Positions 29,209 through 38,586 of a DNA stretch of 64,000 bases are shown here, piece by piece. The position numbers were made by a program, and so were the translations under genes. The DNA is from an uncultured bacterium (lineage in GTDB: Bacteria > Bacillota > Clostridia > TANB77 > CAG-508). The notes below the pieces were generated by a model. It was not told the origin of the DNA. It made no database searches and saw only the letters and a list, made by a program, of their open reading frames with translations. The DNA is taken from positions 15,520-79,519 of the forward strand of contig CAJMRY010000007.1 of NCBI GenBank assembly GCA_905215935.1, given 5' to 3'. Within the stretch, counting starts at the first letter, position 1. Each line of letters begins with the position of its first letter.

Positions 29209-29428
29209 TTATTAAATTGACTTATTGTTTTATTCAATAAAGTTATACTAATAGTACATTTTCAACATTTAAAATTATACTTCTATTTTTTGTTATTGTC
29301 AATATGAAAACATAGTTTTTTTTACTTTCTCAGTAAATCTTGTATAATAACTTTATAGTAATAAAAAACCTGCAAATAAAAAATTAAAAGGATGATTTTT
29401 TTAACTCATAGCTAGAAGTTTTTAAAAT

Positions 29429-29448
29429 CCCCGTGTATAACACAGGGG
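29429..29448 (+). other. GC-rich hairpin resembling an IS200/IS605-type right end
   Basis: CCCC GTGT ATA ACAC A GGGG forms a compact hairpin in otherwise AT-only intergenic DNA. Hairpins of this kind mark the right ends (and guide-RNA scaffolds) of IS200/IS605 elements. No transposase gene is nearby, so it would be a remnant if anything. A simple small RNA or terminator part is the alternative. Confidence 0.35.
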
Positions 29449-29461
29449 TTTCATTAGACAA

Positions 29462-29500
29462 AAAAATAGCAAAACTTTAATTAGTTTTGCTATTTTTATT
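29462..29500. terminator. Hairpin terminator in the 29.0-29.6 kb gap
   Basis: AAAAATAGCAAAACT pairs with AGTTTTGCTATTTTT, followed by T-runs on both strands. The rest of the gap from 28,988 to 29,652 holds tRNA-Lys and no other gene. Confidence 0.8.
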
Positions 29501-29652
29501 TTTTCTTTATCAACAGATATTCCTGTTTTTCATTTTGTAATTACTAAATCGTTTTCCTTAACATAATAATTGTTTCAAATTATTATTAACACCGAATTAC
29601 TATTCCTCTAGTTGTTACTTGTAATCATTAAATATAAAGGTTGTTCTATTTT

Positions 29653-31464
29653 TTATATTACATTATCATTCGTAACACTACCTGTATTATTGTTATTATT
29701 ATTTATTTGATTTTGAACTGTATTAATATCAACATTTTCTATTGTTACTGATGTGCTATTATTATTACTATTATTATTGTTATTGTTACTGCTATTATTG
29801 TTATTACTACTATTATTCGACTTTTTAGTACCTTTAACTATAATTTGTGGCTTAGCACTGTATCTATCTCTTGAGATTAGAGTTCTTGAGACTACTTTTC
29901 CATTTTGCTTTAATACTTTATATGCTTCTCCAATACTTCCATTTACACCACTTTGAGTAACTTTTTCTTTTCCTTCCTCTAAACTAGCATCTTCTTCATA
30001 TTGTGTAGAATACTTAATTGAAGATACTGTTTTAGATTCTATTGAAACTTCATAATCATCATCTTGCTTTACACCTAGAATATCAACTTTCACTACACCA
30101 TTACTAGCATATGCTCTAATTTTTATAGGATATTTCCTATTGTTTTTAAATTTAAAATCTAAAGTTCCCCATGATACAGTTGCATCTCTACTTATTGGTA
30201 CATATGAAGAAACGTAACAATGATTACTTCTACTTGTAACATCTAAATTAGCAAGTAATACTGTATTATATAGTGTAGAAGATGTTTGGCAAATTCCTCC
30301 GCCATATTCATTTACAACTTTACCACCCACATATGCTGCTGCTGGTTTATATCCAGCAGCTGCTGTTCTCTGACCTAATGTTTTATTATATGAAAATTCT
30401 TCTCCCGGCATTAATACCACACCATTTATTTTTGCTGCTGATAATCTCAAATTTGTTGTTCTGTTATAATTGCTACCATTATATGTTGTTGAATATGTAG
30501 CTAATCTATCTGGAAAGGCTTCTTCTCCTAGCATATCAGTAGTCTTAGATGGTTTTACAACTTTCAAAGGAATTACGCATTCACTTTGGCTCTCTTCTAA
30601 TTTTTCTTTTGCCATCTCTATACTTACTCCAAAATCCATACCATTTACATGAGGGTGTATTTCAAATGGGTCTTTACTTATATATGCATCTTTAGGTTCT
30701 TTATGTACTTCACTATATATTAAATCTATATCTATGTCATTTGGTGATTTTTTTTCTACTGGTATTTCAATATATTGATTATCTTTTTCAAAAGACTCTA
30801 TTCTACTTAGAATTAATATTTTTAATTCTTCACTATTAGATATTACTCCTTCTTTACCTTTGGTAATAATTAAATTATTACCATCTATGTAATAACTTGA
30901 TTGTTCCACTCCTCCTGGTAAATTTCCATTTATATCTTCTATTACCTTGTTCCATGATTCTTCATTTATCTGCAGAGTAAGTTTCATATTATTTTCTTTA
31001 AATTTATATTTCAATATATCATAATTATTAATAAATATATTGTTATTTCTAGCTACCTGATATGCTTTTTCAACTATTTCATCAACATTAAATTCTGCAT
31101 TTATCTGCTTTGTATCTATACTAATTTCATAGTCTTGATATTTTAAAATTATTGGTTCCTCTAATAATTTTGTAATTTCTTCATTTATTTTTTGCTTGGC
31201 ATTATCTTTAGTCATTCCTGATACTTCTATTCCATTTATCTTTATTCCATTTATTATTGTATTACTATTTTTATTTATCACTGCAAAAATACAGGATAGT
31301 ATTAATAAAATTACTATTACAATACTAATAACTATTGCTATTATAAAAAATTTATTCTTACCTTGCTTACTCTTTTTTTCAATATCATCTTTTATATTAT
31401 TTAAAGTTTCTTCAACTTCTGTATCATCTTTTTCTTGTCTTTCTAAAATCTGATTTTTACTCAT
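29653..31464 (-). CDS. VanW-family protein with G5 domain, membrane anchored
   Basis: About 603 aa. N-terminal cytoplasmic stretch, one transmembrane helix (near 38-60), a PG-binding-like helical domain, then the VanW domain with NLRLSAAKINGVVLMPGEEF, YGGGICQTSSTLYN and DATVSWGTLDFKF. A G5-like domain follows, with a Ser/Asn low-complexity tail. VanW proteins are extracytoplasmic and linked to the cell wall, without a proven enzymatic role. The ATG at 31464 (MSKNQILER) follows AAAGGGG; the ATG at 31491 lacks one. The Asn-rich tail is built from AAT repeats, so length variation between strains is likely. Confidence 0.9.
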   Translation of the reverse strand: MSKNQILERQEKDDTEVEETLNNIKDDIEKKSKQGKNKFFIIAIVISIVIVILLILSCIFAVINKNSNTIINGIKINGIEVSGMTKDNAKQKINEEITKLLEEPIILKYQDYEISIDTKQINAEFNVDEIVEKAYQVARNNNIFINNYDILKYKFKENNMKLTLQINEESWNKVIEDINGNLPGGVEQSSYYIDGNNLIITKGKEGVISNSEELKILILSRIESFEKDNQYIEIPVEKKSPNDIDIDLIYSEVHKEPKDAYISKDPFEIHPHVNGMDFGVSIEMAKEKLEESQSECVIPLKVVKPSKTTDMLGEEAFPDRLATYSTTYNGSNYNRTTNLRLSAAKINGVVLMPGEEFSYNKTLGQRTAAAGYKPAAAYVGGKVVNEYGGGICQTSSTLYNTVLLANLDVTSRSNHCYVSSYVPISRDATVSWGTLDFKFKNNRKYPIKIRAYASNGVVKVDILGVKQDDDYEVSIESKTVSSIKYSTQYEEDASLEEGKEKVTQSGVNGSIGEAYKVLKQNGKVVSRTLISRDRYSAKPQIIVKGTKKSNNSSNNNNSSNNNNNNSNNNSTSVTIENVDINTVQNQINNNNNNTGSVTNDNVI

Positions 31465-31642
31465 ATACTTAAATTCCCCTTTATTTGACATTATATTATA
31501 TATAATAACATATGATTTTTTTTTTTACAATTACTTTATTATATAAATATATGTTTCATTTATTATTTTATGAGACAAAAAAGAGTAGACTTTCGTATTA
31601 TTTTTGTATATAATGCTATAAAAATAATAAAGGAGTATTTTT

Positions 31643-32215
31643 ATGATTGGAAGTATGCTAAAAAAAATAAGAAAGGATAAGAATGTAACTCAATCTGAAT
31701 TATCCAAAAATACAAAAATAAATTTAGGACATATAACACATATAGAAAATGGTGAAAGAAACCCAAGTTATAAAGCTCTCAAAAATATTTGTAGATTCTT
31801 GAAAGTTCCATATACTTTACTAATGAGTATCTATGATAAAAAGATATCTAATGGCCAAATAAATTATAATGTATTTAATCATATAAATTATAATAAAATA
31901 ATATCTATAGACTCATCTTATTCTCTCATCGATTGTCCAGAAAATATACAAAACGCATCTATAGCTATTAAAATTAATGATGACTCTATGGAACCTACCC
32001 TAAAAATTAATAGTAATGCTTTTGTAGAGTTAAGTGCCCCACTTGAACATAGAGATATAGGTTTATTTTTATATGACAATGAATTACTAATAAGGAAATT
32101 TTTAATTAGAAAAAATTCCTTAGTTTTAAGAGCAGATAACAAAGAATTACCTGATATTATATTATCTGAAAACGATAATTTTAAAATAATTGGAAAAATA
32201 GTTGGTACAAATTAA
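31643..32215 (+). CDS. XRE-family regulator with S24 (LexA/CI-like) C-terminal domain
   Basis: 190 aa. N-terminal helix-turn-helix LRKIRKDKNVTQSELSKN type (residues about 5-60, with IENGERNPSYKALKNI). The C-terminal peptidase S24-like domain has the Ser motif DDSMEPTL (near 114) and a Lys in LLIRKFLIRKNSLVLRADN. Such regulators repress their own targets and may self-cleave on DNA damage. No phage genes are adjacent, so it is probably a chromosomal regulator. RBS AAAGGAG fits the ATG. Targets are unknown. Confidence 0.88.
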   Translation: MIGSMLKKIRKDKNVTQSELSKNTKINLGHITHIENGERNPSYKALKNICRFLKVPYTLLMSIYDKKISNGQINYNVFNHINYNKIISIDSSYSLIDCPENIQNASIAIKINDDSMEPTLKINSNAFVELSAPLEHRDIGLFLYDNELLIRKFLIRKNSLVLRADNKELPDIILSENDNFKIIGKIVGTN

Positions 32216-32323
32216 CATGTATATTTTACAAAAATTATAAAAATATTACAAATACCTCTTGAAATAGATATAATTTAATAATATAATACTTTATAACAAA
32301 AGATAAAATGAGGAGAGATTATT

Positions 32324-32785
32324 ATGGAGTTAGTTAAAAATATATTTTTTAATACAGATAAATTGTTAGAAAATACTAATATAAAGGTATCATACACTGG
32401 TTCTCTTTTTCAAAATAATTCTGAAGAAATATATCTTCATTATGGATTTAATGAAGATTGGAAAGATGTGAATGAAATAAAAATGGAAAAAACAGATTTA
32501 GGATTTCAAGCAGAACTATATCTACCTAAATACCAAATATTAAATCTTTGTTTTAGAAATTCTAATAATGAATGGGATAATAATCAAAACTGCAATTATT
32601 CCTTTCCTATTGAAAAAATAGAATTAGCTTTAGTACCACAAGATACTAATATGCAAATTGCAACACATAAAAAATTAAGGAAAACTTATATATGGAGTAA
32701 AAAAATAAAACTAGCTGTATATAAAATAATAAAATATTTTCCAAAAATTATATCTGGAAATTATAAAAAGAAAATTTGCGAATAA
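32324..32785 (+). CDS. Carbohydrate-binding module protein (CBM25/53-like)
   Basis: 153 aa. The core IKVSYTGSLFQNN...IYLHYGFNEDW, MEKTDLGFQAELYLP and LCFRNSNNEWDNNQNCNYSF matches starch-binding modules of the CBM25/53 group, with aromatic residues and the WDNN motif intact. No signal peptide is visible, so it may act inside the cell on glycogen-like polymer, or be a regulator. A basic C-terminal helix (KLRKTYIWSKKIKLAVYKI) extends past the module. RBS GAGGAGAG precedes the ATG. Confidence 0.82.
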   Translation: MELVKNIFFNTDKLLENTNIKVSYTGSLFQNNSEEIYLHYGFNEDWKDVNEIKMEKTDLGFQAELYLPKYQILNLCFRNSNNEWDNNQNCNYSFPIEKIELALVPQDTNMQIATHKKLRKTYIWSKKIKLAVYKIIKYFPKIISGNYKKKICE

Positions 32786-32820
32786 AATAAAAACATATCA
32801 TATTGATATGTTTTTATTTT
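32786..32820. terminator. Bidirectional terminator between the CBM and SDR genes
   Basis: ATAAAAACATATCA pairs with TGATATGTTTTTAT, with T-runs on both strands, between convergent genes. Confidence 0.88.
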
Positions 32821-33563
32821 TATATGTTCCATCCACCATTTATTCCTATTATCTGTCCTGTAGTATATTCATCTTCTATAAGCCATTTAATACATCTTGC
32901 AACATCCAATGTTTTCCCTATTTTTTCTAATGGAATTTCTTCTATAATTCTTTTAATGTCTTCATCTGAAAGATCTTTATTCATTTTTGTATCTATTATA
33001 CCTGGTGCTATACTGTTTATTCTTATATTAGATGGTCCTAGTTCCTTAGCTAAAGCTTTAGTCATTCCATCTAAACCTGCTTTTGATACTGAATAGTGTA
33101 CTTCACATGAAGCACCTGTTGTTCCCCATATAGAAGATATGTTTATTATACATCCCCTTTTTTCCGAGATCATATATTTTAAACTCTCTTGAGTCATATA
33201 AAATGCTGACGTAAGATTTACCTGTAACATATTATTCCAATCACAATCTGTTATTTCAGAAAATAATTTTACTTGGCTTATTCCTGCATTATTAATTAAT
33301 ACATCAATTTTATTATATTTATCAATGCAATATTTTATTAATTCTTTTGCTTCCTCTCTTTTAGATACATCTGCTTTAAATATATGAATATTTTTATTAT
33401 AATTTTCATATATTTCCTTTTGAATTTGCTCTGCTTTTTGCTTTGAATTATTATAATTTAATATTACCTCATAATCATTTTCTGCAAGAAATTTTACTAT
33501 CTCTTCTCCTATTCCATTTGATCCACCAGTTACAATAACTATTTTTCTTTTTATTCTATTCAT
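32820..33563 (-). CDS. Short-chain dehydrogenase/reductase (FabG-like)
   Basis: 247 aa, classical SDR. NAD(P) motif VTGGSNGIGEEIV (about 11-23), NNAG (about 90), catalytic Ser in NISSIWG, and Tyr-Lys in HYSVSKAG. The C-terminal IGINGGWNI is typical of FabG-type reductases. A fatty-acid role would normally come with other fab genes, which are absent here, so the substrate is unknown; oxidoreductases of the YmfI or 3-oxoacyl reductase groups are nearest. ATG follows AAAGGAG. Confidence 0.9.
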   Translation of the reverse strand: MNRIKRKIVIVTGGSNGIGEEIVKFLAENDYEVILNYNNSKQKAEQIQKEIYENYNKNIHIFKADVSKREEAKELIKYCIDKYNKIDVLINNAGISQVKLFSEITDCDWNNMLQVNLTSAFYMTQESLKYMISEKRGCIINISSIWGTTGASCEVHYSVSKAGLDGMTKALAKELGPSNIRINSIAPGIIDTKMNKDLSDEDIKRIIEEIPLEKIGKTLDVARCIKWLIEDEYTTGQIIGINGGWNI

Positions 33564-33583
33564 ATGAGACTCCTTTAAAAAAT

Positions 33584-33626
33584 AAAAGTCAATAATTAAG
33601 AGTTATCTCAAAATTATTGACCTTTT
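33584..33626 (-). terminator. Terminator of the three-tRNA cluster
   Basis: AAAAGTCAATAATT (33584-33597) pairs with AATTATTGACCTTTT (33612-33626), T-rich on the minus strand, just past tRNA-Thr. Confidence 0.85.
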
Positions 33627-33627
33627 A

Positions 33628-33703
<76 letters not shown>

Positions 33704-33709
33704 ATATGT

Positions 33710-33784
33710 TGGTGACCCGTACGGGAATCGAACCCATGTCTCCGCCGTGAAAGGGCGATGTCTTAACCGCTTGACCAACGGGCC
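33710..33784 (-). tRNA. tRNA-Glu (anticodon UUC)
   Basis: 75 nt with CCA; anticodon loop CTTTCAC giving TTC; T-arm with GGTTCGATTCC. It lies six bases from tRNA-Thr, so they are one transcript. Confidence 0.95.
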
Positions 33785-33799
33785 TTAAATTTTAAATAT

Positions 33800-33828
33800 C
33801 TAGGATTTAAGTATAACTTAAATCCTAG
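33800..33828. repeat. Perfect hairpin between tRNA-Glu and tRNA-Lys
   Basis: CTAGGATTTAAGT and ACTTAAATCCTAG form a 13-pair stem with an ATA loop. It could be an RNA-processing or attenuation stem inside the tRNA transcript. Confidence 0.7.
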
Positions 33829-33833
33829 TTACT

Positions 33834-33909
33834 TGGTGAGCCATCGCGGACTCGAACCGCGGACAACTTGATTAAAAGTCAAGTGCTCTACCACCTGAGC
33901 TAATGACCC
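33834..33909 (-). tRNA. tRNA-Lys (anticodon UUU)
   Basis: 76 nt with CCA; anticodon arm CTTGA/TCAAG with loop CTTTTAA giving TTT; T-arm CGCGG/CCGCG. Confidence 0.95.
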
Positions 33910-34020
33910 AAGTAATATTGATTAACAATGTCATGTCAGTCAACATGTTTTATATTTTAAATGATTTTATTCAATTTGTCAATACATTTTATTTAATTTT
34001 TTAATTTTTTTTAAAATAGT

Positions 34021-34150
34021 AGTTACCATTCAGATTTTATTCCCTTCCTATAGATGTTTTAGAAGTCTCTCAATCACTAATACATAAACCGTAATAAAGT
34101 GTTTCTTATAAACTTATACACAACTCTTCTATTTAATCCGAATGGTAACT
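34021..34150. repeat. 130-bp element with 16-bp terminal inverted repeats
   Basis: AGTTACCATTCAGATT (34021-34036) and AATCCGAATGGTAACT (34135-34150) are inverted repeats with one mismatch, enclosing about 98 bases without a gene. Size and ends are MITE-like, but no target duplication is clear. It lies between the pyrF stop and the tRNA cluster. The related string GAATGGTAAC also occurs near 52,560, inside the TraC-like gene. Confidence 0.45.
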
Positions 34151-34174
34151 GTTATACTAAGAGTTCTTAGTAAT

Positions 34175-35104
34175 TTACTTATTTATTGCATTATTTAATT
34201 CATCACGCATTCTAATAGCTTCTGCTCTAGTTGCTAAAGCATATTCTTCTTCCTTAAATTTAGTATTCCATTTATCTGATTTATATGCACACATAAGACT
34301 CCTTGATGCATTTACAATTCCTCCTAGTCCATTTTCATCAAATCCTAGTGCAATATCTTCTGGTTTTCCTCCTTGTGCTCCATATCCAGGAATTAAAAAA
34401 TATGTATGAGGTGCATTTTTTCTTAAATCTTTTAATTGTTTTGGATATGTAGCTCCAACTACTGCTGAAACACTACTATATCCATATTCTCCTCTTAAGT
34501 TTTCGCCCCACTCTTCTACTAAGCTTGCGACTTTATTATATACTTCTTCTCCAGTTTCTAATTTTAAATCCTGTAAATCACCTGAAGAAGGATTTGAAGT
34601 TTTTACTAAAACAAATATTCCTTTATTATATTTCATGCAGTCTTCTATAAAAGGTTTAACACTATCTATTCCCATATAAGCATTTACAGTAACAAAATCT
34701 ACATCATATATACTACTTTCAAAGTTTCCTATTCTTGTTTTTCCTAAGAAAGCATTTGAATAACACTCAGCAGTTGTACCTATATCTCCTCTTTTTATAT
34801 CTGTAATTACAATCATTTCCTTTTGTTTTGCATATTTGCATGTATCTTCAAATACCTGCATTCCCTTTAACCCATACATTTCATAAAAAGCAATATTAAT
34901 TTTCACAGCAGGAATAATATCATAAACTGCATCAATTAGATTTTTATTAAATTCTAATATAGCTTTACATGCTCCATCTATATTCTCTCCATACTTTTCC
35001 TTTATACAATTTGGTAATTTTTCATATCCAGAATCTATTCCAATTACTGTTGGATTATTTGTTTGCTTAATTTTGTTAATTAACTTGTCCATTGCATTTA
35101 TCAT
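34175..35104 (-). CDS. pyrF: Orotidine 5'-phosphate decarboxylase (type 2)
   Basis: Final step of UMP synthesis. 309 aa, the longer type-2 (mycobacterial-like) form. Motifs: IGIDSGYEKLP at the start, the catalytic VITDIKRGDIGTTAE (about 95-109), and IPGYGAQGGKPEDIAL with a Gly-rich phosphate loop. ATG follows AGGAGG. It lies 31 bases downstream of pyrC, an evident pyrimidine operon; no PyrR attenuator is recognisable in the leader. Confidence 0.96.
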   Translation of the reverse strand: MINAMDKLINKIKQTNNPTVIGIDSGYEKLPNCIKEKYGENIDGACKAILEFNKNLIDAVYDIIPAVKINIAFYEMYGLKGMQVFEDTCKYAKQKEMIVITDIKRGDIGTTAECYSNAFLGKTRIGNFESSIYDVDFVTVNAYMGIDSVKPFIEDCMKYNKGIFVLVKTSNPSSGDLQDLKLETGEEVYNKVASLVEEWGENLRGEYGYSSVSAVVGATYPKQLKDLRKNAPHTYFLIPGYGAQGGKPEDIALGFDENGLGGIVNASRSLMCAYKSDKWNTKFKEEEYALATRAEAIRMRDELNNAINK

Positions 35105-35135
35105 TTTGTTATCCTCCTATTTTTCGCATATATTT

Positions 35136-36410
35136 CTATTTTGATTTGTATACTATATTTCCTGATACAATTGTATATTCTACTTTACCTTTTAGTTTTT
35201 TTCCTATAAAAGGCGTATTCTTTGATTTTGACACTATCATATCTTTGGTATAAGTATATTCTTCACTTGGATTGTATATTGTTAAATCTGCAATTTTACC
35301 TTCTTTAATTTCTCCTCTATCTATTTTTAATAATCTCGCTGGGTTATATGAAGTTAGTCTAACCATATCCATCTCAGTTAATAATCCCTTATCAATTAAA
35401 TTTGTAATAATTGCAGAAAGTGCTGTTTCAAATCCTATAATTCCATTAGGTGCCTTTGATAATTCTTTATTTTTTTCTTCTTCACTATGTGGTGCATGAT
35501 CTGTAATAATTGCATCAATCGTTCCATCTTTCAATCCTTCTATAATTGCTTGTCTATCTTTTTCTTCTCTTAAAGGAGGATTCATTTTAGCATTTGAGCC
35601 AGACTCTAATACCTCATCTACTGTAAAACTAAAATAATGTGGACATGTCTCTGAACTAATTTTTACTCCTCTTTTTTTAGCGTCTCTAATCATATTAACA
35701 GATGTTTTAGTACTTATATGACATATATGTGCTCTGACATTATTTGTCTCCGATATAACAATTTCCCTTGCAGCCATTATCTCCTCTGCTTCTGGAAGAA
35801 CACCTTTTACATTCAGTTGTTCTTGAATCTTGCCACTATTTATTGCTCCTTCTGCTACTGATTTTTCTTCACAATGTGATGCAACAAAAGTTCCTATGCT
35901 ATCTGCTTTTATAATAGCTTGTCTCATTAGTTTTGAATTTACTACTGGCATTCCATCATCTGAAAATGCTATAGCTCCAGCCTTTTTTAATTCTTCAAAA
36001 TCAGTTAGTTCTTCTCCTTTTTCTCCTTTTGAAACACTTCCATAAGGTAATACATTACATAAATTTACCCTTTTAGCTTCGTTTATTATTTTTTCTAAAA
36101 CAAAAGCACTATCAGGGGTAGGATTCGTATTTGGCATTGGACAAATAGTCGTAAATCCTCCCTTAACAGCACTCTTAGATCCAGTTTCTATGGTTTCTTT
36201 GTACTCGAAACCTGGTTCTCTTAAATGACAATGCATATCAATCATACCAGGTATAATAACTAGGTTATTACAATCAATTAAAATGTCTGCTTTTTCTGAA
36301 ATATCTTTTTGTAATTTAATAATCTTATCATCTTCTATTAAAATATCCATTTTCTCATTAGTTTTAGATGCATAATCTACTACTTTTCCATTTTTTAATA
36401 AAGTTTTCAA
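35136..36410 (-). CDS. pyrC: Dihydroorotase
   Basis: Cyclises carbamoyl aspartate to dihydroorotate. 424 aa, type I. Zinc ligand motif MIDMHCHLREPG (about 56-67), further ligands in VASHCEEKS, AHICHIST and the Asp of AIITDHAPHS. The TTG start lies eight bases after GGAGG. Co-directional with pyrF just downstream. The full set of metal ligands is present, so the enzyme should be active rather than an inactive PyrC-like subunit. Confidence 0.96.
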   Translation of the reverse strand: MKTLLKNGKVVDYASKTNEKMDILIEDDKIIKLQKDISEKADILIDCNNLVIIPGMIDMHCHLREPGFEYKETIETGSKSAVKGGFTTICPMPNTNPTPDSAFVLEKIINEAKRVNLCNVLPYGSVSKGEKGEELTDFEELKKAGAIAFSDDGMPVVNSKLMRQAIIKADSIGTFVASHCEEKSVAEGAINSGKIQEQLNVKGVLPEAEEIMAAREIVISETNNVRAHICHISTKTSVNMIRDAKKRGVKISSETCPHYFSFTVDEVLESGSNAKMNPPLREEKDRQAIIEGLKDGTIDAIITDHAPHSEEEKNKELSKAPNGIIGFETALSAIITNLIDKGLLTEMDMVRLTSYNPARLLKIDRGEIKEGKIADLTIYNPSEEYTYTKDMIVSKSKNTPFIGKKLKGKVEYTIVSGNIVYKSK

Positions 36411-36639
36411 AATTATTTCCTCCTTAACTTAATTTATATCAAATATATCATGTTAACTAATTGTTTTCAAGTAAAAAACAAATCAAAAATTGAATATTAC
36501 TTAAAGTATAGTTAATTTTCAGGCTTTATATTAACTTTATATAACATCTGCATTAAACAATTTATAAAAATATTTACTCTTTTTCAGTCATATTTGTCCA
36601 TATAATAAAATTATTTAATACACTATTTCATTAATTATA

Positions 36640-36676
36640 AATAAAATAGTTACAAATAAATTGTAACTATTTTATT
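36640..36676 (-). terminator. Terminator of the DUF1858 gene
   Basis: AATAAAATAGTTACAA and TTGTAACTATTTTATT form a perfect 16-pair stem immediately after the gene. The rest of 36,411-36,639 shows no gene. Confidence 0.85.
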
Positions 36677-36683
36677 ATTTTAC

Positions 36684-36869
36684 TTATGCATTTAATTTTT
36701 TTACTAATTCTTCTACATCTATTCCATGTACTTGGCATGCTTCTTCTAAGCTTTCTCCTTGTGATGCTGGACATCCTAGACAATGCATTCCAGCTTCTAA
36801 TAATATTTCTGCCTTTTCTGGTGCATTTTCTATAATCTCACCAATTTTTGTTTCTTTATTTATTATCAT
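36684..36869 (-). CDS. DUF1858 (HCP-associated disulfide) protein
   Basis: 61 aa. The motif AGMHCLGCPAS with two Cys (CxxC) after the helix GEIIENAPEKAEILLE is the DUF1858 signature; these small proteins occur with hybrid-cluster or redox proteins and may carry a redox-active disulfide. ATG follows AGGAGG. It lies downstream of cysS on the same strand, 60 bases away, so may share its transcript. Confidence 0.9.
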   Translation of the reverse strand: MIINKETKIGEIIENAPEKAEILLEAGMHCLGCPASQGESLEEACQVHGIDVEELVKKLNA

Positions 36870-36930
36870 TTCTATTCCTCCTACAATTTTATTTTATAAT
36901 TATATCAAATTTTTTATAAATATGCAATTA

Positions 36931-38319
36931 TTATATTTTCTCTATTTTCTGACCGTTTTTAGTATCCTTCACTGCATATCCTCTTTCTTTTATTTTATCC
37001 CTTAATATATCAGATAATTCAAAATCTTTACTTTCTCTAGCTTTTTTTCTATCCTCTAATAATTTAGCTATTTCTTCTGGAATAATTAAACTTTCTTCTG
37101 AAACATCATTAAGATTAAGTGATAGTACCTCATCAAATTTCATTAATAACTCATAATATTTATTTGACTTTTTCTCTTGTTTTGCAACTTCCCATGCAAT
37201 CGAAATAGCAAGTGGTATATTTAAATCATCATTAATTGCTTCTAAAAACTCTTGTTTATATTTGTTTAGTATATCCTCATCTACATTTTCATTTCCGTTT
37301 TTTTGAGTACTCGCTAAATATCTTAATCTGTGTAATGATTTTTGTGCAGAGTCAATTGCACCCCATGTAAAGTTCAATTTATTTCTATAATGTGAAGTAA
37401 AACATAAATATCTATATGCTAAAGGCTCTATTCCTTTTTCTTCTAAATCATCAATTAAATATACATTTCCTAAGCTTTTAGACATCTTACCATTATCTAT
37501 TAGTAAAAACTCCACATGCATCCAAAAATGAGCTGGATTCTTTCCAGTTGCTCCCTTTGATTGTGCTATTTCGTTTTCATGGTGAACGGGTATATGATCA
37601 ACACCACCTGTATGAATATCAAATACATCACCTAAATATTCTCTTGACATTGCACTACATTCTATATGCCATCCTGGATAACATTCTCCAAATTTACTAT
37701 CCCATTTCATAATATGCTCTTTAGGAGCCTTTATCCATATTGCAAAATCCAATGGATTCTTTTTTTCTGGATCCACTTCAATTCTTGCACCAGCTTTTTG
37801 ATTTTTTAAATCAATTCTTGACAATTCTCCATATGATTTTAATTTACTTGTATCAAAATATACTCCCTTAGAAGTTTCATACGCATAACCATTTTTCATT
37901 ATTTGTATTACATATTCTTCCATCTGTTTTATATGTTCTGTTGCTTTTGCTATGTGTTCTGGAGATTCTATATTCAATTTTTTAATATCGTTAACAAAAG
38001 CATCTGTATAAATTTTAGCTATTTCATAAACAGACATATTTTTCTCTTTTGCAGATTTCTCCATCTTATCTTCTCCCTCATCTGCATCAGATGTTAAATG
38101 TCCCACGTCCGTAATGTTCATTACATGATTTAATTTATATCCATTATACTTAAGTACTTTCCTTAAAGTATCCATAAATACATATGCTCTCATATTTCCA
38201 ATATGTGCTCTATTATATACTGTTGGACCACATGTATATATACTAACTATATTTTCTTTTATGTTAATTGGTACAAAATCTTCTTTTTTTCTCGTTAGTG
38301 TATTCCAAACTCTTAACAT
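36931..38319 (-). CDS. cysS: Cysteinyl-tRNA synthetase
   Basis: 462 aa class I synthetase. Zinc-binding Cys in YTCGPTVYNRAHIGN, which also contains the HIGH equivalent (HIGN); WHIECSAMS and HHENEIAQS supply the other zinc ligands; KMSKS is KMSKSLGN. ATG follows AGAGGTGAT. No T-box leader is visible in the 100 bases upstream before the divergent gene. Confidence 0.97.
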   Translation of the reverse strand: MLRVWNTLTRKKEDFVPINIKENIVSIYTCGPTVYNRAHIGNMRAYVFMDTLRKVLKYNGYKLNHVMNITDVGHLTSDADEGEDKMEKSAKEKNMSVYEIAKIYTDAFVNDIKKLNIESPEHIAKATEHIKQMEEYVIQIMKNGYAYETSKGVYFDTSKLKSYGELSRIDLKNQKAGARIEVDPEKKNPLDFAIWIKAPKEHIMKWDSKFGECYPGWHIECSAMSREYLGDVFDIHTGGVDHIPVHHENEIAQSKGATGKNPAHFWMHVEFLLIDNGKMSKSLGNVYLIDDLEEKGIEPLAYRYLCFTSHYRNKLNFTWGAIDSAQKSLHRLRYLASTQKNGNENVDEDILNKYKQEFLEAINDDLNIPLAISIAWEVAKQEKKSNKYYELLMKFDEVLSLNLNDVSEESLIIPEEIAKLLEDRKKARESKDFELSDILRDKIKERGYAVKDTKNGQKIEKI

Positions 38320-38432
38320 ATAATCACCTCTTATTTTTATAATATGAAAATTTTACCACTTTTTTTCAAAAAAGTATAGACAAAATTAAAAAAATATTAT
38401 ATTATCCAATAAATTTGAGAGGAGTGATATTA

Positions 38433-38579
38433 ATTCAAAAATTATTTAATTTATTTCTTTTAACTTTTTTATTTAATATTTTTATTACATTCTATACAAT
38501 TTATATATTCTTAGAAACAAATATTTTCCATAAAAAACAAGGTTCAAAACTTTTAATAAAAAAAGAGGACTTAAAGTAA
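38433..38579 (+). CDS. Small single-helix membrane protein, first gene of the type IV secretion-like cluster
   Basis: About 48 aa: a long hydrophobic segment (LFNLFLLTFLFNIFITFYTI) and a basic tail ending LIKKEDLK. The frame is open upstream, but the only GTG (38424) overlaps the ribosome binding site GAGAGGAG. The best-placed codon, eight bases after it, is ATT (38433-38435). It ends seven bases before the VirD4-like gene, whose own ribosome binding site is poor, so coupling is likely. Being small and AT-rich, it could be chance, but the strong ribosome binding site argues for a gene. Confidence 0.6.
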   Translation: MQKLFNLFLLTFLFNIFITFYTIYIFLETNIFHKKQGSKLLIKKEDLK

Positions 38580-38586
38580 GTATATT

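Noticed and set aside
31643..32215. Prophage marked by the XRE-S24 repressor-like gene
   Set aside because: No integrase, structural or lysis genes are near; the neighbours are chromosomal metabolic genes.
38320..38432. T-box leader for cysS
   Set aside because: Only about 100 bases separate cysS from the divergent gene, and no T-box consensus or terminator/antiterminator pair is visible.
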